The translations under genes and the position numbers were made by a program. Shown here in pieces: positions 9,298 through 17,844 of a stretch of 64,000 nt of DNA. The notes beneath the pieces were generated by a model. The model worked only from the letters and a program-made list of their open reading frames with translations, was not told the DNA's origin and searched no databases. Every line of letters begins with the position of its first letter. Position 1 is the stretch's first letter. Source of the DNA: Cellvibrio fontiphilus (lineage in GTDB: Bacteria > Pseudomonadota > Gammaproteobacteria > Pseudomonadales > Cellvibrionaceae); assembly GCF_035317345.1 (NCBI RefSeq), contig NZ_JAYKTU010000002.1. One strand, given 5' to 3'.

Positions 9298-10026
9298 TTA
9301 ATTACTCCAACCACCATCAATAATATTGATAGTGCCAGTGGTGAATGCCGATGCATCGCTCGCCAAATAAAGCGCCAGCTCTGCCATTTCTCGCGCAGTG
9401 CCTAAACGCCCCATAGGTTGGCGGGCGACAAAATTTTTATAAGCGGTTTCGTAATCGCCCGTGGCATACAAACGCTGTTCCAGTGATGGCGTTTGTACCG
9501 TACCCGGGCAAATGGCATTACAGCGAATACCCTGGGTGACAAAATCCGCCGCCACGGCTTTGGTTAAACCAATAACCGCGGCCTTAGTCATGCCGTAAGC
9601 GCAACGGTTGGGCGCACCTTTGATGGAACTGGCAACGGATGACATGTTGATGATGGAACCGCCGCCGCGTGCAATCATGCCCGGCAAAAAAGTGCGGATC
9701 ATGCGATACATGGAACTTACATTTAAATCGAAAGAAAAATGCCAGTCGTTTTCATCGCATTCCAAAATAGTGCCGCTGTGCACGTAACCCGCGCAATTAA
9801 ATAAAATATCCACGCCGCCGATGGTTTCACTCAAGCTTTGGATGTCCTGCTGTTTTAATACATCCAGCCCATAAATTTCACAGCCCACCAAATCGCCCAG
9901 TGCCACAACATTAATATCTGTCGCGATGACACGTGCGCCTTCAGCGGCAAATAATTCTGCAGTGGCGCGGCCAATACCTTGGGCAGCGGCAGTAATTAAT
10001 GCAGTTTTACCTTCCAGTCTTTTCAT
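9298..10026 (-). CDS. SDR-family dehydrogenase, probable 2-keto-3-deoxy-L-fuconate dehydrogenase
   Basis: 242 residues, classical short-chain dehydrogenase. The cofactor motif is TAAAQGIGRA near residue 12, NAD(H) preference is suggested by an Asp after beta-2 (VIATDIN), the catalytic Ser is in NMSSVASS, and YGMTK supplies the Tyr-x3-Lys pair. The C-terminal TTGTINIIDGGWSN is typical of the family. In the oxidative fucose route the enzyme oxidises 2-keto-3-deoxy-L-fuconate to the 2,4-diketo acid, the substrate of the downstream hydrolase gene 18 bases away. Annotation rests on family plus operon position. The start at 10026 (MKRLEGKTALIT) is the only one that keeps the full Rossmann start. 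Confidence 0.85.
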   Translation of the reverse strand: MKRLEGKTALITAAAQGIGRATAELFAAEGARVIATDINVVALGDLVGCEIYGLDVLKQQDIQSLSETIGGVDILFNCAGYVHSGTILECDENDWHFSFDLNVSSMYRMIRTFLPGMIARGGGSIINMSSVASSIKGAPNRCAYGMTKAAVIGLTKAVAADFVTQGIRCNAICPGTVQTPSLEQRLYATGDYETAYKNFVARQPMGRLGTAREMAELALYLASDASAFTTGTINIIDGGWSN

Positions 10027-10047
10027 AAATTTTTATCTTTTTTGATT

Positions 10048-10084
10048 AACCCCACCTCTGCCCTCCGCTTGTGACGGGGAGGGG
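10048..10084. repeat. Intergenic REP-like palindrome (copy 1)
   Basis: CCCTCC and GGAGGG bracket a GC-rich loop, and AACCCCACC precedes the first arm. The same layout appears in opposite orientation at 50027-50103 (GGAGGGTCAGGGTGGGGTT). It fills the gap between the dehydratase and SDR genes inside the operon. I infer a small dispersed palindromic repeat family. Confidence 0.5.
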
Positions 10085-10085
10085 A

Positions 10086-11327
10086 TTAGCCGCGCAACGG
10101 CAAACACCCCGGCCCAATCGGTTCAAAGGATTTGTAAGTCAAAATAAATTCCTGATGCCCGAGCGCCTCGGACACACTGGGCTTACCGGATGCCACAGCA
10201 ATTACCTTTTGCAAAATTTCCCCGCCCACTTCATCGAGTGTGGCAGCGCCGTGCAAAATGCGTCCGGCATTGACATCCATATCATCCGCGAGGCGACGGT
10301 AAGTATCCGGGTTGGCGCAAATTTTTATGACCGGCGAAATAGCCGATCCGACCACTGAGCCGCGCCCGGTGGTAAATAAAATCACATGGGAACCACAGGC
10401 AATTAATTCGATAATTTCGGCATTGTCGGAAATATTGGGAAAACCAAAACGCGGTTCACCATCGGGCACCACATCCAATAAATACAAACCACCCGCGGGG
10501 GGAATATCGCCGGGTTTAATTAAACCGCTAATAGGGGATGAGCCGGACTTGGAATAGGCGCCCATGGATTTTTCTTCCAGGGTTGTTAAGCCGCCATCGG
10601 CATTGCCCGGCGCAAAACTGCCAAAGCCCATCACCCGATAATAGTGTTCTGCTTTGGCGACACAGGCTTCAATTTCGGCGCCCAACTCCGGCGTAATAGC
10701 GCGGTCAGCCATAATGGTTTCGCAGCCAATCAATTCACCCGTCTCTTCAAAAATACAGGTGGCATTGGCGGCGACCAGCGCATCAAAACAGCGACCCACC
10801 GCCGGGTTAGCGGTGATACCACTGGTGCCATCGGAGCCGCCACAAATAGTACCCACGATTAATTCGTGCAACTGCATAGGCACAGGCTGCACCTTGGCGG
10901 CTTGTGCCTGCAAACGTTTCACTGCCGCAAGGCCGGCACTGATCGTCGCTTTGGTGCCACCCGTCTCCTGAATTACCAACAATTCAGCTGGGCGCCCCGT
11001 TGCCATGACATCGGCCAATAATTTTTCGCGATTCATACTCTCGCAGCCAAGCGACACCAACAGTGCGCCGCCCACATTGGGGTGAGTGCAAACCGCGCGC
11101 AGCATGTCATAGGCGTATTGGTTGGGATAACAGCCGGGGAAACCGATGAGGTGCACATCGCCAATAGCGTTTTCGTCCTGCGGATTGGCGAGGTTAACAA
11201 TCTGGCGCGTGACATGATGGGCACACTCCACCAGATAGGCCACCACAATAACGTTGCGAATACCTTTGCGCCCATCGCTGCGCGGCCAGGCTAAAAATGC
11301 CGGGTAGATAGCGCTCGATTGAGTCAT
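10086..11327 (-). CDS. UxaA-type sugar-acid dehydratase, large (C-terminal) subunit; probable L-fuconate dehydratase
   Basis: 413 residues matching the large domain of altronate/galactarate dehydratases (YLVECAHHVTRQIV, CGGSDGTSGITANPAVGR, GRGSVVGSAISPVIKIC). In E. coli UxaA the small SAF domain is fused to this part; here it is a separate gene just upstream, overlapping by four bases (ATGA). Campylobacter jejuni uses a split UxaA pair of this kind in its fucose locus, so a fuconate dehydratase role fits: no enolase-type fuconate dehydratase is present in the window. Cys residues in the CGGSDGT region probably hold the Fe cluster or metal typical of the family. Translational coupling to the SAF gene suggests a two-subunit enzyme. 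Confidence 0.85.
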   Translation of the reverse strand: MTQSSAIYPAFLAWPRSDGRKGIRNVIVVAYLVECAHHVTRQIVNLANPQDENAIGDVHLIGFPGCYPNQYAYDMLRAVCTHPNVGGALLVSLGCESMNREKLLADVMATGRPAELLVIQETGGTKATISAGLAAVKRLQAQAAKVQPVPMQLHELIVGTICGGSDGTSGITANPAVGRCFDALVAANATCIFEETGELIGCETIMADRAITPELGAEIEACVAKAEHYYRVMGFGSFAPGNADGGLTTLEEKSMGAYSKSGSSPISGLIKPGDIPPAGGLYLLDVVPDGEPRFGFPNISDNAEIIELIACGSHVILFTTGRGSVVGSAISPVIKICANPDTYRRLADDMDVNAGRILHGAATLDEVGGEILQKVIAVASGKPSVSEALGHQEFILTYKSFEPIGPGCLPLRG

Positions 11328-11659
11328 GGCTCACTCCTGTGTTGATCCTGACGGGAGCGGGTGTGGCTCGGAATGTAATCACTTTTCATATTGTGCATAT
11401 GCACATGTTCACCTGTGGCAGCCGCCCGAATCATGGAGCCTATTGGTGCGCCGTAGCGATACACCTTGTCGCCCGGCATCAACTGACGACGTGCAATTTT
11501 GTGCCCCAGCGCAACGTCAGCCCCCAACGGGATTGGCCGGTTGTCGATAAGAATCACATCGCCCGACTTGAGCTGTTTTACACACACCAAAATATTGTCA
11601 TCCGGGTGCAACAAAATGACGGCGTTAGTGATGGTTTGGGGGGGATCAACAGCCGGCAT
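11324..11659 (-). CDS. UxaA-type dehydratase, small SAF-domain subunit
   Basis: 111 residues carrying the SAF domain found at the N-terminus of altronate dehydratases. It shows the diagnostic ALGHKIARRQLMPGDKVYRYG stretch near residues 49-70, followed by EHVHMHNMKSDY, close to the usual 'G.HVHTHN' end of the domain. The start is the ATG at 11659, two bases after the stop of the aldo-keto reductase gene; its own TGA overlaps the ATG of the large-subunit gene. This tight packing indicates co-translation of the two subunits. It has no activity alone by family knowledge. Confidence 0.85.
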   Translation of the reverse strand: MPAVDPPQTITNAVILLHPDDNILVCVKQLKSGDVILIDNRPIPLGADVALGHKIARRQLMPGDKVYRYGAPIGSMIRAAATGEHVHMHNMKSDYIPSHTRSRQDQHRSEP

Positions 11660-11661
11660 AG

Positions 11662-12792
11662 TCAGCCCAAACCTCCCTGGTTAAGCGCCGCCGTAGCAGT
11701 CAGAACCGGAGAAGCAGCACCGGGAACCGGCGCGGCAGGGTGCAATAAATCCTGCGCGCGCAGTTCCTGCCAGCATTCAGCGGGGATAGGCCTGCTCATC
11801 CATCCGGATGCCTGTTGCACCTGGAGCGGGCTGGCAAAACCGGCCAGTACCGAGCAAATTTGCGGATGCGCCGCCGGAAATTGCAGCGCGGCAGCAGCAA
11901 GCGGCACCTCAAAACGGTTACACACCCGCTCGATGGCCGCCACCCGATCAATCACCGTTTGGGGAGCCGGTTCATAGTTGTAATAAAGCGGTTGTTTACC
12001 CGAGGCGACAGCCGGTGCTAGCACACCGGTGGCAAGGATGCCGGAGTTAAACGGGCCACCCAAAATCACCGCCGCGCCGCGCTGGGCACAGAGCGGCAAA
12101 AAGCTGTCGCAGGCGCCCTGCTCCAACAAGCTATAGCGCCCCGCGAGGAGAAAGCCATCAAAATCGCCGTGGCGCAATGCCGCCTCACAGATCTGCCACT
12201 CGTTGGCGCCCAGGCCTATGGCCGTCACCAGACCTGCTGCTTTCAGTTCACACATGGCGCGATAGCCGCCATCCATAAATTCGCGAAAGCGCGCCGGGTG
12301 ATCGGCGCCGTGGGTGAGAGGGCCAAGGTCGTGGGCAAAAAGGATATCGACACGCGCCAACTGCAAGCGCTTAAGGCTCTCCGCAAAGGAGCGCATTACT
12401 CCGTCGTAGCTGTAATCAAACTGCGGCTCCAGTGCCGGAGCCTTGGCAAAGCCGTGGCGAATAGCTGCAGCTGACGCGGTAGGAACCAACAGCCGCCCAA
12501 CTTTGGTGGAGATAACCAAGGGGCGGGGATGAGCCTCTGCGGCCAGCGCATCGCCCAACCGGGTTTCACTCAAGCCAAAACCATAGTGGGGGGCCGTGTC
12601 TATGTAGGTGATGCCTGCCGCAAGTGCGGCGGCAACAGTGGCGCGAGCCTGATCATCACTCATGGGCTGGTAGAGATTGCCAATCGGCGCAGCACCAAAC
12701 CCCAATGGCGGAAGATACAACCCCGAATGCCCGAAACGACCGGCTGACCGAACCGCCAAATCATCGGGCTGAATACCGCTTGCTGTGTCCAT
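11662..12792 (-). CDS. Aldo-keto reductase, probable L-fucose dehydrogenase
   Basis: About 376 residues, AKR superfamily, D-threo-aldose/L-fucose 1-dehydrogenase type (COG0667). The catalytic Asp and Tyr are visible in YIDTAPHYGFGLSETRLG, followed by ISTKVGRLL and, in the middle, VDILFAHDLGP. The expected reaction is NAD(P)-dependent oxidation of L-fucose to L-fucono-1,5-lactone, the first step of the oxidative pathway. I placed the start at the ATG at 12792; an ATG at 12807 and a TTG at 12831 are possible and none has a convincing ribosome site. It is the first gene of the catabolic operon and has its own promoter-like sequence at 12876-12903. Confidence 0.82.
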   Translation of the reverse strand: MDTASGIQPDDLAVRSAGRFGHSGLYLPPLGFGAAPIGNLYQPMSDDQARATVAAALAAGITYIDTAPHYGFGLSETRLGDALAAEAHPRPLVISTKVGRLLVPTASAAAIRHGFAKAPALEPQFDYSYDGVMRSFAESLKRLQLARVDILFAHDLGPLTHGADHPARFREFMDGGYRAMCELKAAGLVTAIGLGANEWQICEAALRHGDFDGFLLAGRYSLLEQGACDSFLPLCAQRGAAVILGGPFNSGILATGVLAPAVASGKQPLYYNYEPAPQTVIDRVAAIERVCNRFEVPLAAAALQFPAAHPQICSVLAGFASPLQVQQASGWMSRPIPAECWQELRAQDLLHPAAPVPGAASPVLTATAALNQGGLG

Positions 12793-12875
12793 AAAAAAAC
12801 CGCGCATTGCTATTTTTATAATTAAAACCAAATCCGCTTATGAAAATCAGCTTATCCGATAGGCTCCCCGATTAA

Positions 12876-12903
12876 CATATAGTTATTGTGACTTTTTGGT
12901 AAA
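12876..12903 (-). promoter_or_regulatory. Putative sigma-70 promoter of the fucose catabolic operon
   Basis: On the minus strand TTTACC (12898-12903) and TATATG (12876-12881) are 16 bases apart, upstream of the aldo-keto reductase. It lies just inside the IclR terminator, so the catabolic genes can be transcribed apart from iclR-fucP. Confidence 0.5.
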
Positions 12904-12912
12904 AGAATGAAA

Positions 12913-12938
12913 AAAATCGCCGCAAGTGCGGCGATTTT
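12913..12938. terminator. Bidirectional terminator after the IclR gene
   Basis: AAAATCGCCGC (12913-12923) and GCGGCGATTTT (12928-12938) pair perfectly around AAGT, with A/T runs at both ends. It separates iclR-fucP from the catabolic operon. Confidence 0.85.
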
Positions 12939-12979
12939 CAACTGGTAATTCATAGATAAAAACAGCGCTTCGCGTGTGC

Positions 12980-13795
12980 TTAGTCCATCAAGGCTTGCGA
13001 GATTTTATCGGCGGCCTGCAACAGGCGCTCGAGCACCCGTTCGGTACTCACCGCCTGGGCTTTGATATTGATAAACGGAATGATCAGCACCCCCACCGCA
13101 CCATGTACGCCAATCACTGGCACACAAAAGTCCGTCACACCTTCCACAAAGTCGCTGCCCAGCTGGATGTAACCCTGGGTCACCCCCTTGCGCACCTTGA
13201 CCAGAAACCGCTCAATGCGCTCCAGGTCTACCGTGGCAGAGAGCTGCGGCAGCCAGCTGGCCTGCACATCGGGCGATGCAAAACCGTACAGCAGCGCGCC
13301 GGAGTTGGTATCTATAAGCCGGCGGCGATAGCCAACCCGCACCGAAAATCCCAAATCCATAGGGCTTTCCTGCCGGGCAATGACCACTATCTGATCGCCC
13401 GAGGGTACAACCAGATGACAGGATTGCCCCAGTTCACGGCTCAGGTCTTTCATCGCAGGCAAAGCGACTTCCAACAAGGTCTTGGCTGTGCCTTGGGAAA
13501 TGCCCAAGGTGAATAACTTATTGGTGAGCATGTAGCCGTCACGGCCGTCGCTCATATGACTGATGTAGCCGCGATACTCCAGCGCTAACACCATACGGAA
13601 CAGCTCGCTCACCGAGCGACCCAGTTGCGCCGCCATCTGCGAGGTGGTCAAGGGCGACGAACTGCGCGCCAGAAGTTCAAGGATATCCAGCCCTTTTTCC
13701 AAGGCCGGTGCACGGTATTTGCGCTCGGCATCCTCAGTAAGCTCCAACTCCATCCGATCTGCCACATTGCTCATTGTTGTCATAGTGCTACCCAT
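12980..13795 (-). CDS. IclR-family regulator, likely of the fucose genes
   Basis: 271 residues. The winged helix-turn-helix is at about 30-95 (APALEKGLDILELLARSS, LTTSQMAAQLGRSVSELFRM) and the IclR effector domain follows (TLLEVALPAMKDLSRELGQS, QEGV-like region VTDFCVPVIGVHG). IclR proteins bind sugar-acid or aromatic intermediates and repress or activate adjacent operons. It sits between fucP and the catabolic operon, both with promoters on the same strand, so these are its likely targets; the effector is unknown. The start at 13795 is provisional, as an in-frame ATG at 13783 is equally plausible. It lies about 124 bases downstream of fucP. Confidence 0.88.
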   Translation of the reverse strand: MGSTMTTMSNVADRMELELTEDAERKYRAPALEKGLDILELLARSSSPLTTSQMAAQLGRSVSELFRMVLALEYRGYISHMSDGRDGYMLTNKLFTLGISQGTAKTLLEVALPAMKDLSRELGQSCHLVVPSGDQIVVIARQESPMDLGFSVRVGYRRRLIDTNSGALLYGFASPDVQASWLPQLSATVDLERIERFLVKVRKGVTQGYIQLGSDFVEGVTDFCVPVIGVHGAVGVLIIPFINIKAQAVSTERVLERLLQAADKISQALMD

Positions 13796-13919
13796 TATTA
13801 ATTGTCGTTATGGTTTTATGTTGCTCAAGATTTAACATCATCACTGTTTTACTGCGCACCACTTTAGGAAATTCGCTAAAAGCGCAAACTGGTGCCCCCT
13901 GCACCGGCCCCGCAGAGCC

Positions 13920-15218
13920 TCAATCACAACCCGCTTCCGCGCGCATTTTTGCCCCGGCCGCAAGGCTCTGGCCGTCAGCGCGACGGGCATAGGTTGCAAT
14001 CACCCCAAAACACAGCAGCGGCACAACTACCGCTATGTGGATGGAACTGAAGTCAGAGATCAGCCCCATAATCGCTGTGAGTACAGCACCACCAATAATC
14101 GCCATGACCACCAGCGAGGAGCCCGCTTTGGCAAGGCCACCCAGATTTTTCAGGCTGAGCGCAAAAATAGTCGGGAACATCAGCGACATAAAAAAGCCGG
14201 TAGCCACCAGAGCCAAGAGTCCGGCATGGCCGGGTTGTATCAGGGCAAAAGCGCACAGCAACATATTGATCAGCGCGTAAACCCACATTAACCAGGCAGC
14301 GCGCAGGCGTGTCATCAGTGCCGTGGACACAAAACGGCCCAGCATAAATAGCACCAGCGAGGCCATCAGGTAATTGGCCAGGGTTTTCTCGCCGGTGCCA
14401 GGCATCACCTCCTGCCCATAACGAATCAGAAAACTCCAAATGCACACCTGCGCACCCACGTAAAAAAACTGTGCCGTCACACCAAACATGAAGCTGCCAT
14501 TGCGCAACAGGGTTTTGTAATCCGCCCAGCCACCCCAGGCATCTTCATGGCGCTGGGTGGCAATGCGTGGAAACTTCACCAACAGCACCAGCAGCGCCCA
14601 GGCCAGCACCACCAAGCCCAAAACCAGATACGGCAGCTGCACTGCCTGCGCCTCGCTGCGGTAAAACTGCTCCAGCTGCGCACTGCTCATGGCGGCCAGC
14701 TCTGCCCCCGTGGGTTCATGGCCGGAGAAGATAAATTCCCGCCCTATATAAATGCCCGTAATGCAGCCAAAAGGGTTGAACGACTGGGCAAAATTCAATC
14801 GACGTTCCGCGCTGGCCGGATCGCCCATGGCCACAATCAAGGGGTTGGCCGAGGTCTCCAAAAACGCGAGGCCGCTGGCAATCACAAACAGCGCCAGCAA
14901 AAACACACCGTACTCCCGCACTTCAGCCGCCGGGTAAAACATCAAGGCGCCCGTGCCGTAAAGCAGCAAACCAAACACCACAGCGGCCTTGTAGCCAAAC
15001 CGTTTCATCCACAGCGCAGCGGGGATGGAGAACACAAAATAGCCGGTATAAAAGGCGGACTGGACCAAACCGGCTTTGAAATCCGAGAGCGTAAACAGCT
15101 TTTTAAAATGAGTGATCAGTATGTCATTGAGGTTATTGGCCATTCCCCACAGAAAAAAGAGGCTAATAATCAGCACAAAAGGCAGCAGCAAAGCAGCCGA
15201 CCTGGGCGTTGTGTTCAT
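13920..15218 (-). CDS. fucP: L-fucose:H+ symporter
   Basis: 432 residues, major facilitator superfamily, with twelve hydrophobic segments. It resembles E. coli FucP along its length. The two residues shown to matter for proton-coupled fucose transport, Asp46 and Glu135 in E. coli, are present as Asp32 (MANNLNDIL) and Glu121 (FLETSANP) with exactly the same spacing. Other shared stretches are FFLWGMANN, QFFYVGAQVCIWSFLIRY and FPTIFALSLKNLG. I chose the ATG at 15218 because GGAG lies five bases upstream; a longer frame would add about 46 residues without a transport role. It imports fucose across the inner membrane for the downstream dehydrogenase. Confidence 0.93.
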   Translation of the reverse strand: MNTTPRSAALLLPFVLIISLFFLWGMANNLNDILITHFKKLFTLSDFKAGLVQSAFYTGYFVFSIPAALWMKRFGYKAAVVFGLLLYGTGALMFYPAAEVREYGVFLLALFVIASGLAFLETSANPLIVAMGDPASAERRLNFAQSFNPFGCITGIYIGREFIFSGHEPTGAELAAMSSAQLEQFYRSEAQAVQLPYLVLGLVVLAWALLVLLVKFPRIATQRHEDAWGGWADYKTLLRNGSFMFGVTAQFFYVGAQVCIWSFLIRYGQEVMPGTGEKTLANYLMASLVLFMLGRFVSTALMTRLRAAWLMWVYALINMLLCAFALIQPGHAGLLALVATGFFMSLMFPTIFALSLKNLGGLAKAGSSLVVMAIIGGAVLTAIMGLISDFSSIHIAVVVPLLCFGVIATYARRADGQSLAAGAKMRAEAGCD

Positions 15219-15229
15219 CTTTACTCCAC

Positions 15230-15247
15230 AGCTGCATGGGTGCAGCT
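15230..15247 (-). promoter_or_regulatory. Hairpin in the fucP leader
   Basis: AGCTGCA (15230-15236) and TGCAGCT (15241-15247) form a perfect 7-bp stem with a 4-base loop, ending a few bases upstream of the fucP Shine-Dalgarno. There is no T run, so a role in mRNA stability or translation, not termination, is more likely. Confidence 0.5.
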
Positions 15248-15336
15248 TCTTATTCGTTATTAAACTGGAGATAGCTTTTATGAACCGACATTGGAATGCA
15301 GCGAGCTTGGGGCACTCACAAGCAAAACACGCTTCA

Positions 15337-15364
15337 TATTTAAAACATACTAGCATAGAGTCAA
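15337..15364 (-). promoter_or_regulatory. Putative sigma-70 promoter of fucP
   Basis: On the minus strand TTGACT (15359-15364) and TAAATA (15337-15342) are separated by 16 bases, roughly 120 bases upstream of the fucP ATG. No other gene is seen in 15219-15516. Confidence 0.6.
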
Positions 15365-15516
15365 AAAAACCATAACTCTTTTACAGGATGATATGCCGAC
15401 AGGAAATTCCAGACAACCACGATAATTCAAAGCGGGGAAAACAAAAGAGGAATGAAGCGACAAGCGGTACAGCACCGACTACCAAAACGGCGGCCGGCAC
15501 TGTGCAAAAGCAGAGG

Positions 15517-16458
15517 TTATTCTGGCAAATCCGAGGGCTGATCGCTTTCTACCGGTGCCGGAGCCGGTGCTGGCTTTTTGAGGCTATTGATGTCAAACCA
15601 CAACTCTTCACGCTCCAGCGGCGTTTCTTTGGGTAGCGTTGGGTTGTCGATCATAAAGGCAATACGGTCATGCATATTGGACTGCTCGATTGCCGAGCGA
15701 ACAATGGGGTGACGGAAAAACACCTCGTTAAAACTACCGTCTGCTATTGCGCGATTCAAACCCAGCTCAAGGTCTGCCGCCAATTTGGTGTTGCCGTGTT
15801 TGGTGAAAAAATACAGCGGCATGCGGTATACCAGCATGATGCGTTTCTCTACGGTGAGCGGCAGGTTTTTATTGGTCTCCAGCTCAGCCCAAGGCTCTTG
15901 CACCCCGCGTGGGAAGGCATCAAAACGGCCGCCATCCAACATATAAAACAGGCTTGGGTATTTATTGGTGCGAATCACTTTTAAGCCGTTGCTCTCCAAA
16001 ATGCTGGAATCGGCCCAGGTAGTTCCCTGGCCGAAGCTGAATTTTTTCAGGTCTTCAAAGGTTTTCACCTGATCGAACTGCGCCTGGGATTCAGGCCGGA
16101 TAATAAAAATCCGGTGCCCTAACAAACCGCGGTAGAGCGGGATGCGGATCGGCAGCAGCATTTCTTCCATCTCGATATTGGTTGCCGCCCAGAGCAAATC
16201 CATACGGCCAGAAGCGACATCGTCCATGTTGCGCGCCTGGGTAACCGGCGTATTGTCAATTTTTAATTCATAGCGGGTATCCAGCTTGCTGAGCGCCAGG
16301 TTGAGAATCTCCATCACATAGCTGGAGTTGCCGTCGGCAGCGCCATTGATGCGAATCACATTGGACTGCGCATGACTGGGCATCGCCAGTGACAAGGCCA
16401 TAACGACCAGAGCAAAAAACTGGGAAAAGAACAGGGAGAGAGAGGGGAATCTAGTCAT
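15517..16458 (-). CDS. Family 3 solute-binding-like periplasmic protein
   Basis: 313 residues with a signal peptide ending at SHAQS. The body has the transporter substrate-binding (SBP_bac_3) pattern: an early beta strand VIRINGAADGNSSYVMEILNL, VASGRMDLLWAATN, FEDLKKFSFGQGTTWADS, and a tail that ends in Pro/Ala-rich APAPAPVESD. No permease or ATPase gene is adjacent, so it may sense a ligand or serve a distant system instead of feeding a local importer. Many Cellvibrio and Shewanella genomes carry such orphan binding proteins; the ligand cannot be read from sequence. It is transcribed alone, with the strong terminator of the next gene upstream. Confidence 0.75.
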   Translation of the reverse strand: MTRFPSLSLFFSQFFALVVMALSLAMPSHAQSNVIRINGAADGNSSYVMEILNLALSKLDTRYELKIDNTPVTQARNMDDVASGRMDLLWAATNIEMEEMLLPIRIPLYRGLLGHRIFIIRPESQAQFDQVKTFEDLKKFSFGQGTTWADSSILESNGLKVIRTNKYPSLFYMLDGGRFDAFPRGVQEPWAELETNKNLPLTVEKRIMLVYRMPLYFFTKHGNTKLAADLELGLNRAIADGSFNEVFFRHPIVRSAIEQSNMHDRIAFMIDNPTLPKETPLEREELWFDINSLKKPAPAPAPVESDQPSDLPE

Positions 16459-16531
16459 AAATACACGCCGGGGTTGGTAGTCTGAGCCTTTTTAATTTTG
16501 AATTTCTTGTTATATGCACACCCCTGTGGCG

Positions 16532-16561
16532 AAAAAAAACCAGCAGTGTGTGCTGGTTTTT
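16532..16561 (-). terminator. Terminator after the PEP-CTERM-like gene
   Basis: CCAGCA (16540-16545) and TGCTGG (16551-16556) form the stem. An A run at 16532-16539 gives the T tract for minus-strand transcripts, and T residues follow on the other side as well. Confidence 0.8.
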
Positions 16562-16593
16562 AGTGTAGCTCTTATTGCACTGGCGCGCCGGCC

Positions 16594-17559
16594 TTAATTA
16601 CCTGCGCAGGAAATACCCCGTTGGCGGGCGCGACGGCGCCAGAGTAAACCACCCACCAGCAACCCCAGTAACGGCAAGCTGGCAGGCTCGCTCACAACCA
16701 AAGGCGGCAGCGGGATATCAACACTTACACCTTCAAATAAAAATACGTTGTCATTGTAGTCGCGGTCGCCACCGCCCCAGATATCTTCAAAGCCAACCAA
16801 AAAACGATTGCTGCCAAGGTTCAGCACCTTGGTGTGTACCTGACCATCGTTCCAGCCTTTGCGATCCTGATTATTGGCCGCTGTGCCGCTGAAAAAGTAG
16901 TTAGTATTGGGGTAGTGAATATTGTCCGCGTTGTAGTGCAGCACCAGCGCCTGCAAACCAAAAATCAAATTCTCGCCCACTGTTAAACCGGAAATCACGC
17001 GCGACTGGCCGAGGTTGGTTGGTACGCAGCTATTGCCCGCTTTGGCTTGGGCGTATTCACAACCACCACGGGTTTCAAACAGGCGATTGTTGCTATTGAC
17101 CGGATTAAAGGTGCCCAGGTTATTGGTGCCACCGGTGGCATAAATCGGGTCCCAAAAGGCATCGCGATTGAGCAGCGCACTGCCCTCTTGCGCTAGAAAC
17201 AGCACTGAATTGCGCGCCGCACCGGTGCCTAAAAAGGTGACACGCACCGATTCCGAAGCTGCGGTCAAACCAGCGCCGGTAGTATCCTGCAGGGGCGCAT
17301 TGCGGAATTGCCCGAGGATGGACTCATCGATATTAAAACGACTGTCGCCATTGCCGACGGTATAACGGGAAAACCACTCGTTAGTACCGGGGGTAGCACC
17401 GGGAGTGGCAATAATTTGATGGGGCGCGGTAGTCCCCGTCCAACCATTACCGTTGGTGCTGGCGCTCTGCAAGCCGCTGATGGAATAAGCTTGAGCCACT
17501 GTACCCAGCAGCGACAGGCCACCCGCCAACAAAGATGAAATAAGGAATGAGTTGCGCAT
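16594..17559 (-). CDS. DUF4114-like exported protein with PEP-CTERM-type sorting tail
   Basis: 321 residues. A signal peptide ends at VAQA-YSIS. The middle contains GFEDIWGGGDRDYNDNVFLF, an Asp-rich stretch characteristic of DUF4114 and likely to bind calcium. The C-terminus has SEPASLPLLGLLVGGLLWRR followed by Arg-rich residues: a variant of the PEP-CTERM signal with Ser in place of the usual first Pro of 'VPEPAS', a hydrophobic span and a basic end. Such tails are recognised by exosortase and are associated with exopolysaccharide-producing bacteria. No exosortase gene lies in the window. It has its own terminator at 16532-16561. Confidence 0.82.
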   Translation of the reverse strand: MRNSFLISSLLAGGLSLLGTVAQAYSISGLQSASTNGNGWTGTTAPHQIIATPGATPGTNEWFSRYTVGNGDSRFNIDESILGQFRNAPLQDTTGAGLTAASESVRVTFLGTGAARNSVLFLAQEGSALLNRDAFWDPIYATGGTNNLGTFNPVNSNNRLFETRGGCEYAQAKAGNSCVPTNLGQSRVISGLTVGENLIFGLQALVLHYNADNIHYPNTNYFFSGTAANNQDRKGWNDGQVHTKVLNLGSNRFLVGFEDIWGGGDRDYNDNVFLFEGVSVDIPLPPLVVSEPASLPLLGLLVGGLLWRRRARQRGISCAGN

Positions 17560-17844
17560 ATAACTGTTCGTTAGCCTCTTGCCGTAATTTATGGTTATTG
17601 GTTTGTATAAAAAACAAACTGCAAATTATCACGCCAAAAAATGTGATGCCATCGACAAACCAGCCAAAACCCAATGAATACGAATGCAAAAAAACAGCAC
17701 CACCAGCAACTGGCAGATTAGTCGGATTTATTTGCCGTATTTCCCTCAGCTGCCGCCAGGCTTATAGTCTTACCACAGCCAGCGACAACACAATCCAGCG
17801 GCACCGCTGGTACACCGCATCCAACACAATGCCAAGGACAATTT

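Noticed and set aside
11339..11977. Plus-strand open frame of 212 codons over the dehydratase and aldo-keto reductase genes
   Set aside because: It crosses three overlapping minus-strand genes with firm homology and has no domain of its own.
14547..15263. Long plus-strand open frame (238 codons) opposite fucP
   Set aside because: It is antisense to a certain gene, has Arg/Gln/His-rich composition and no recognisable domain; it is a by-product of GC-rich codons in fucP.
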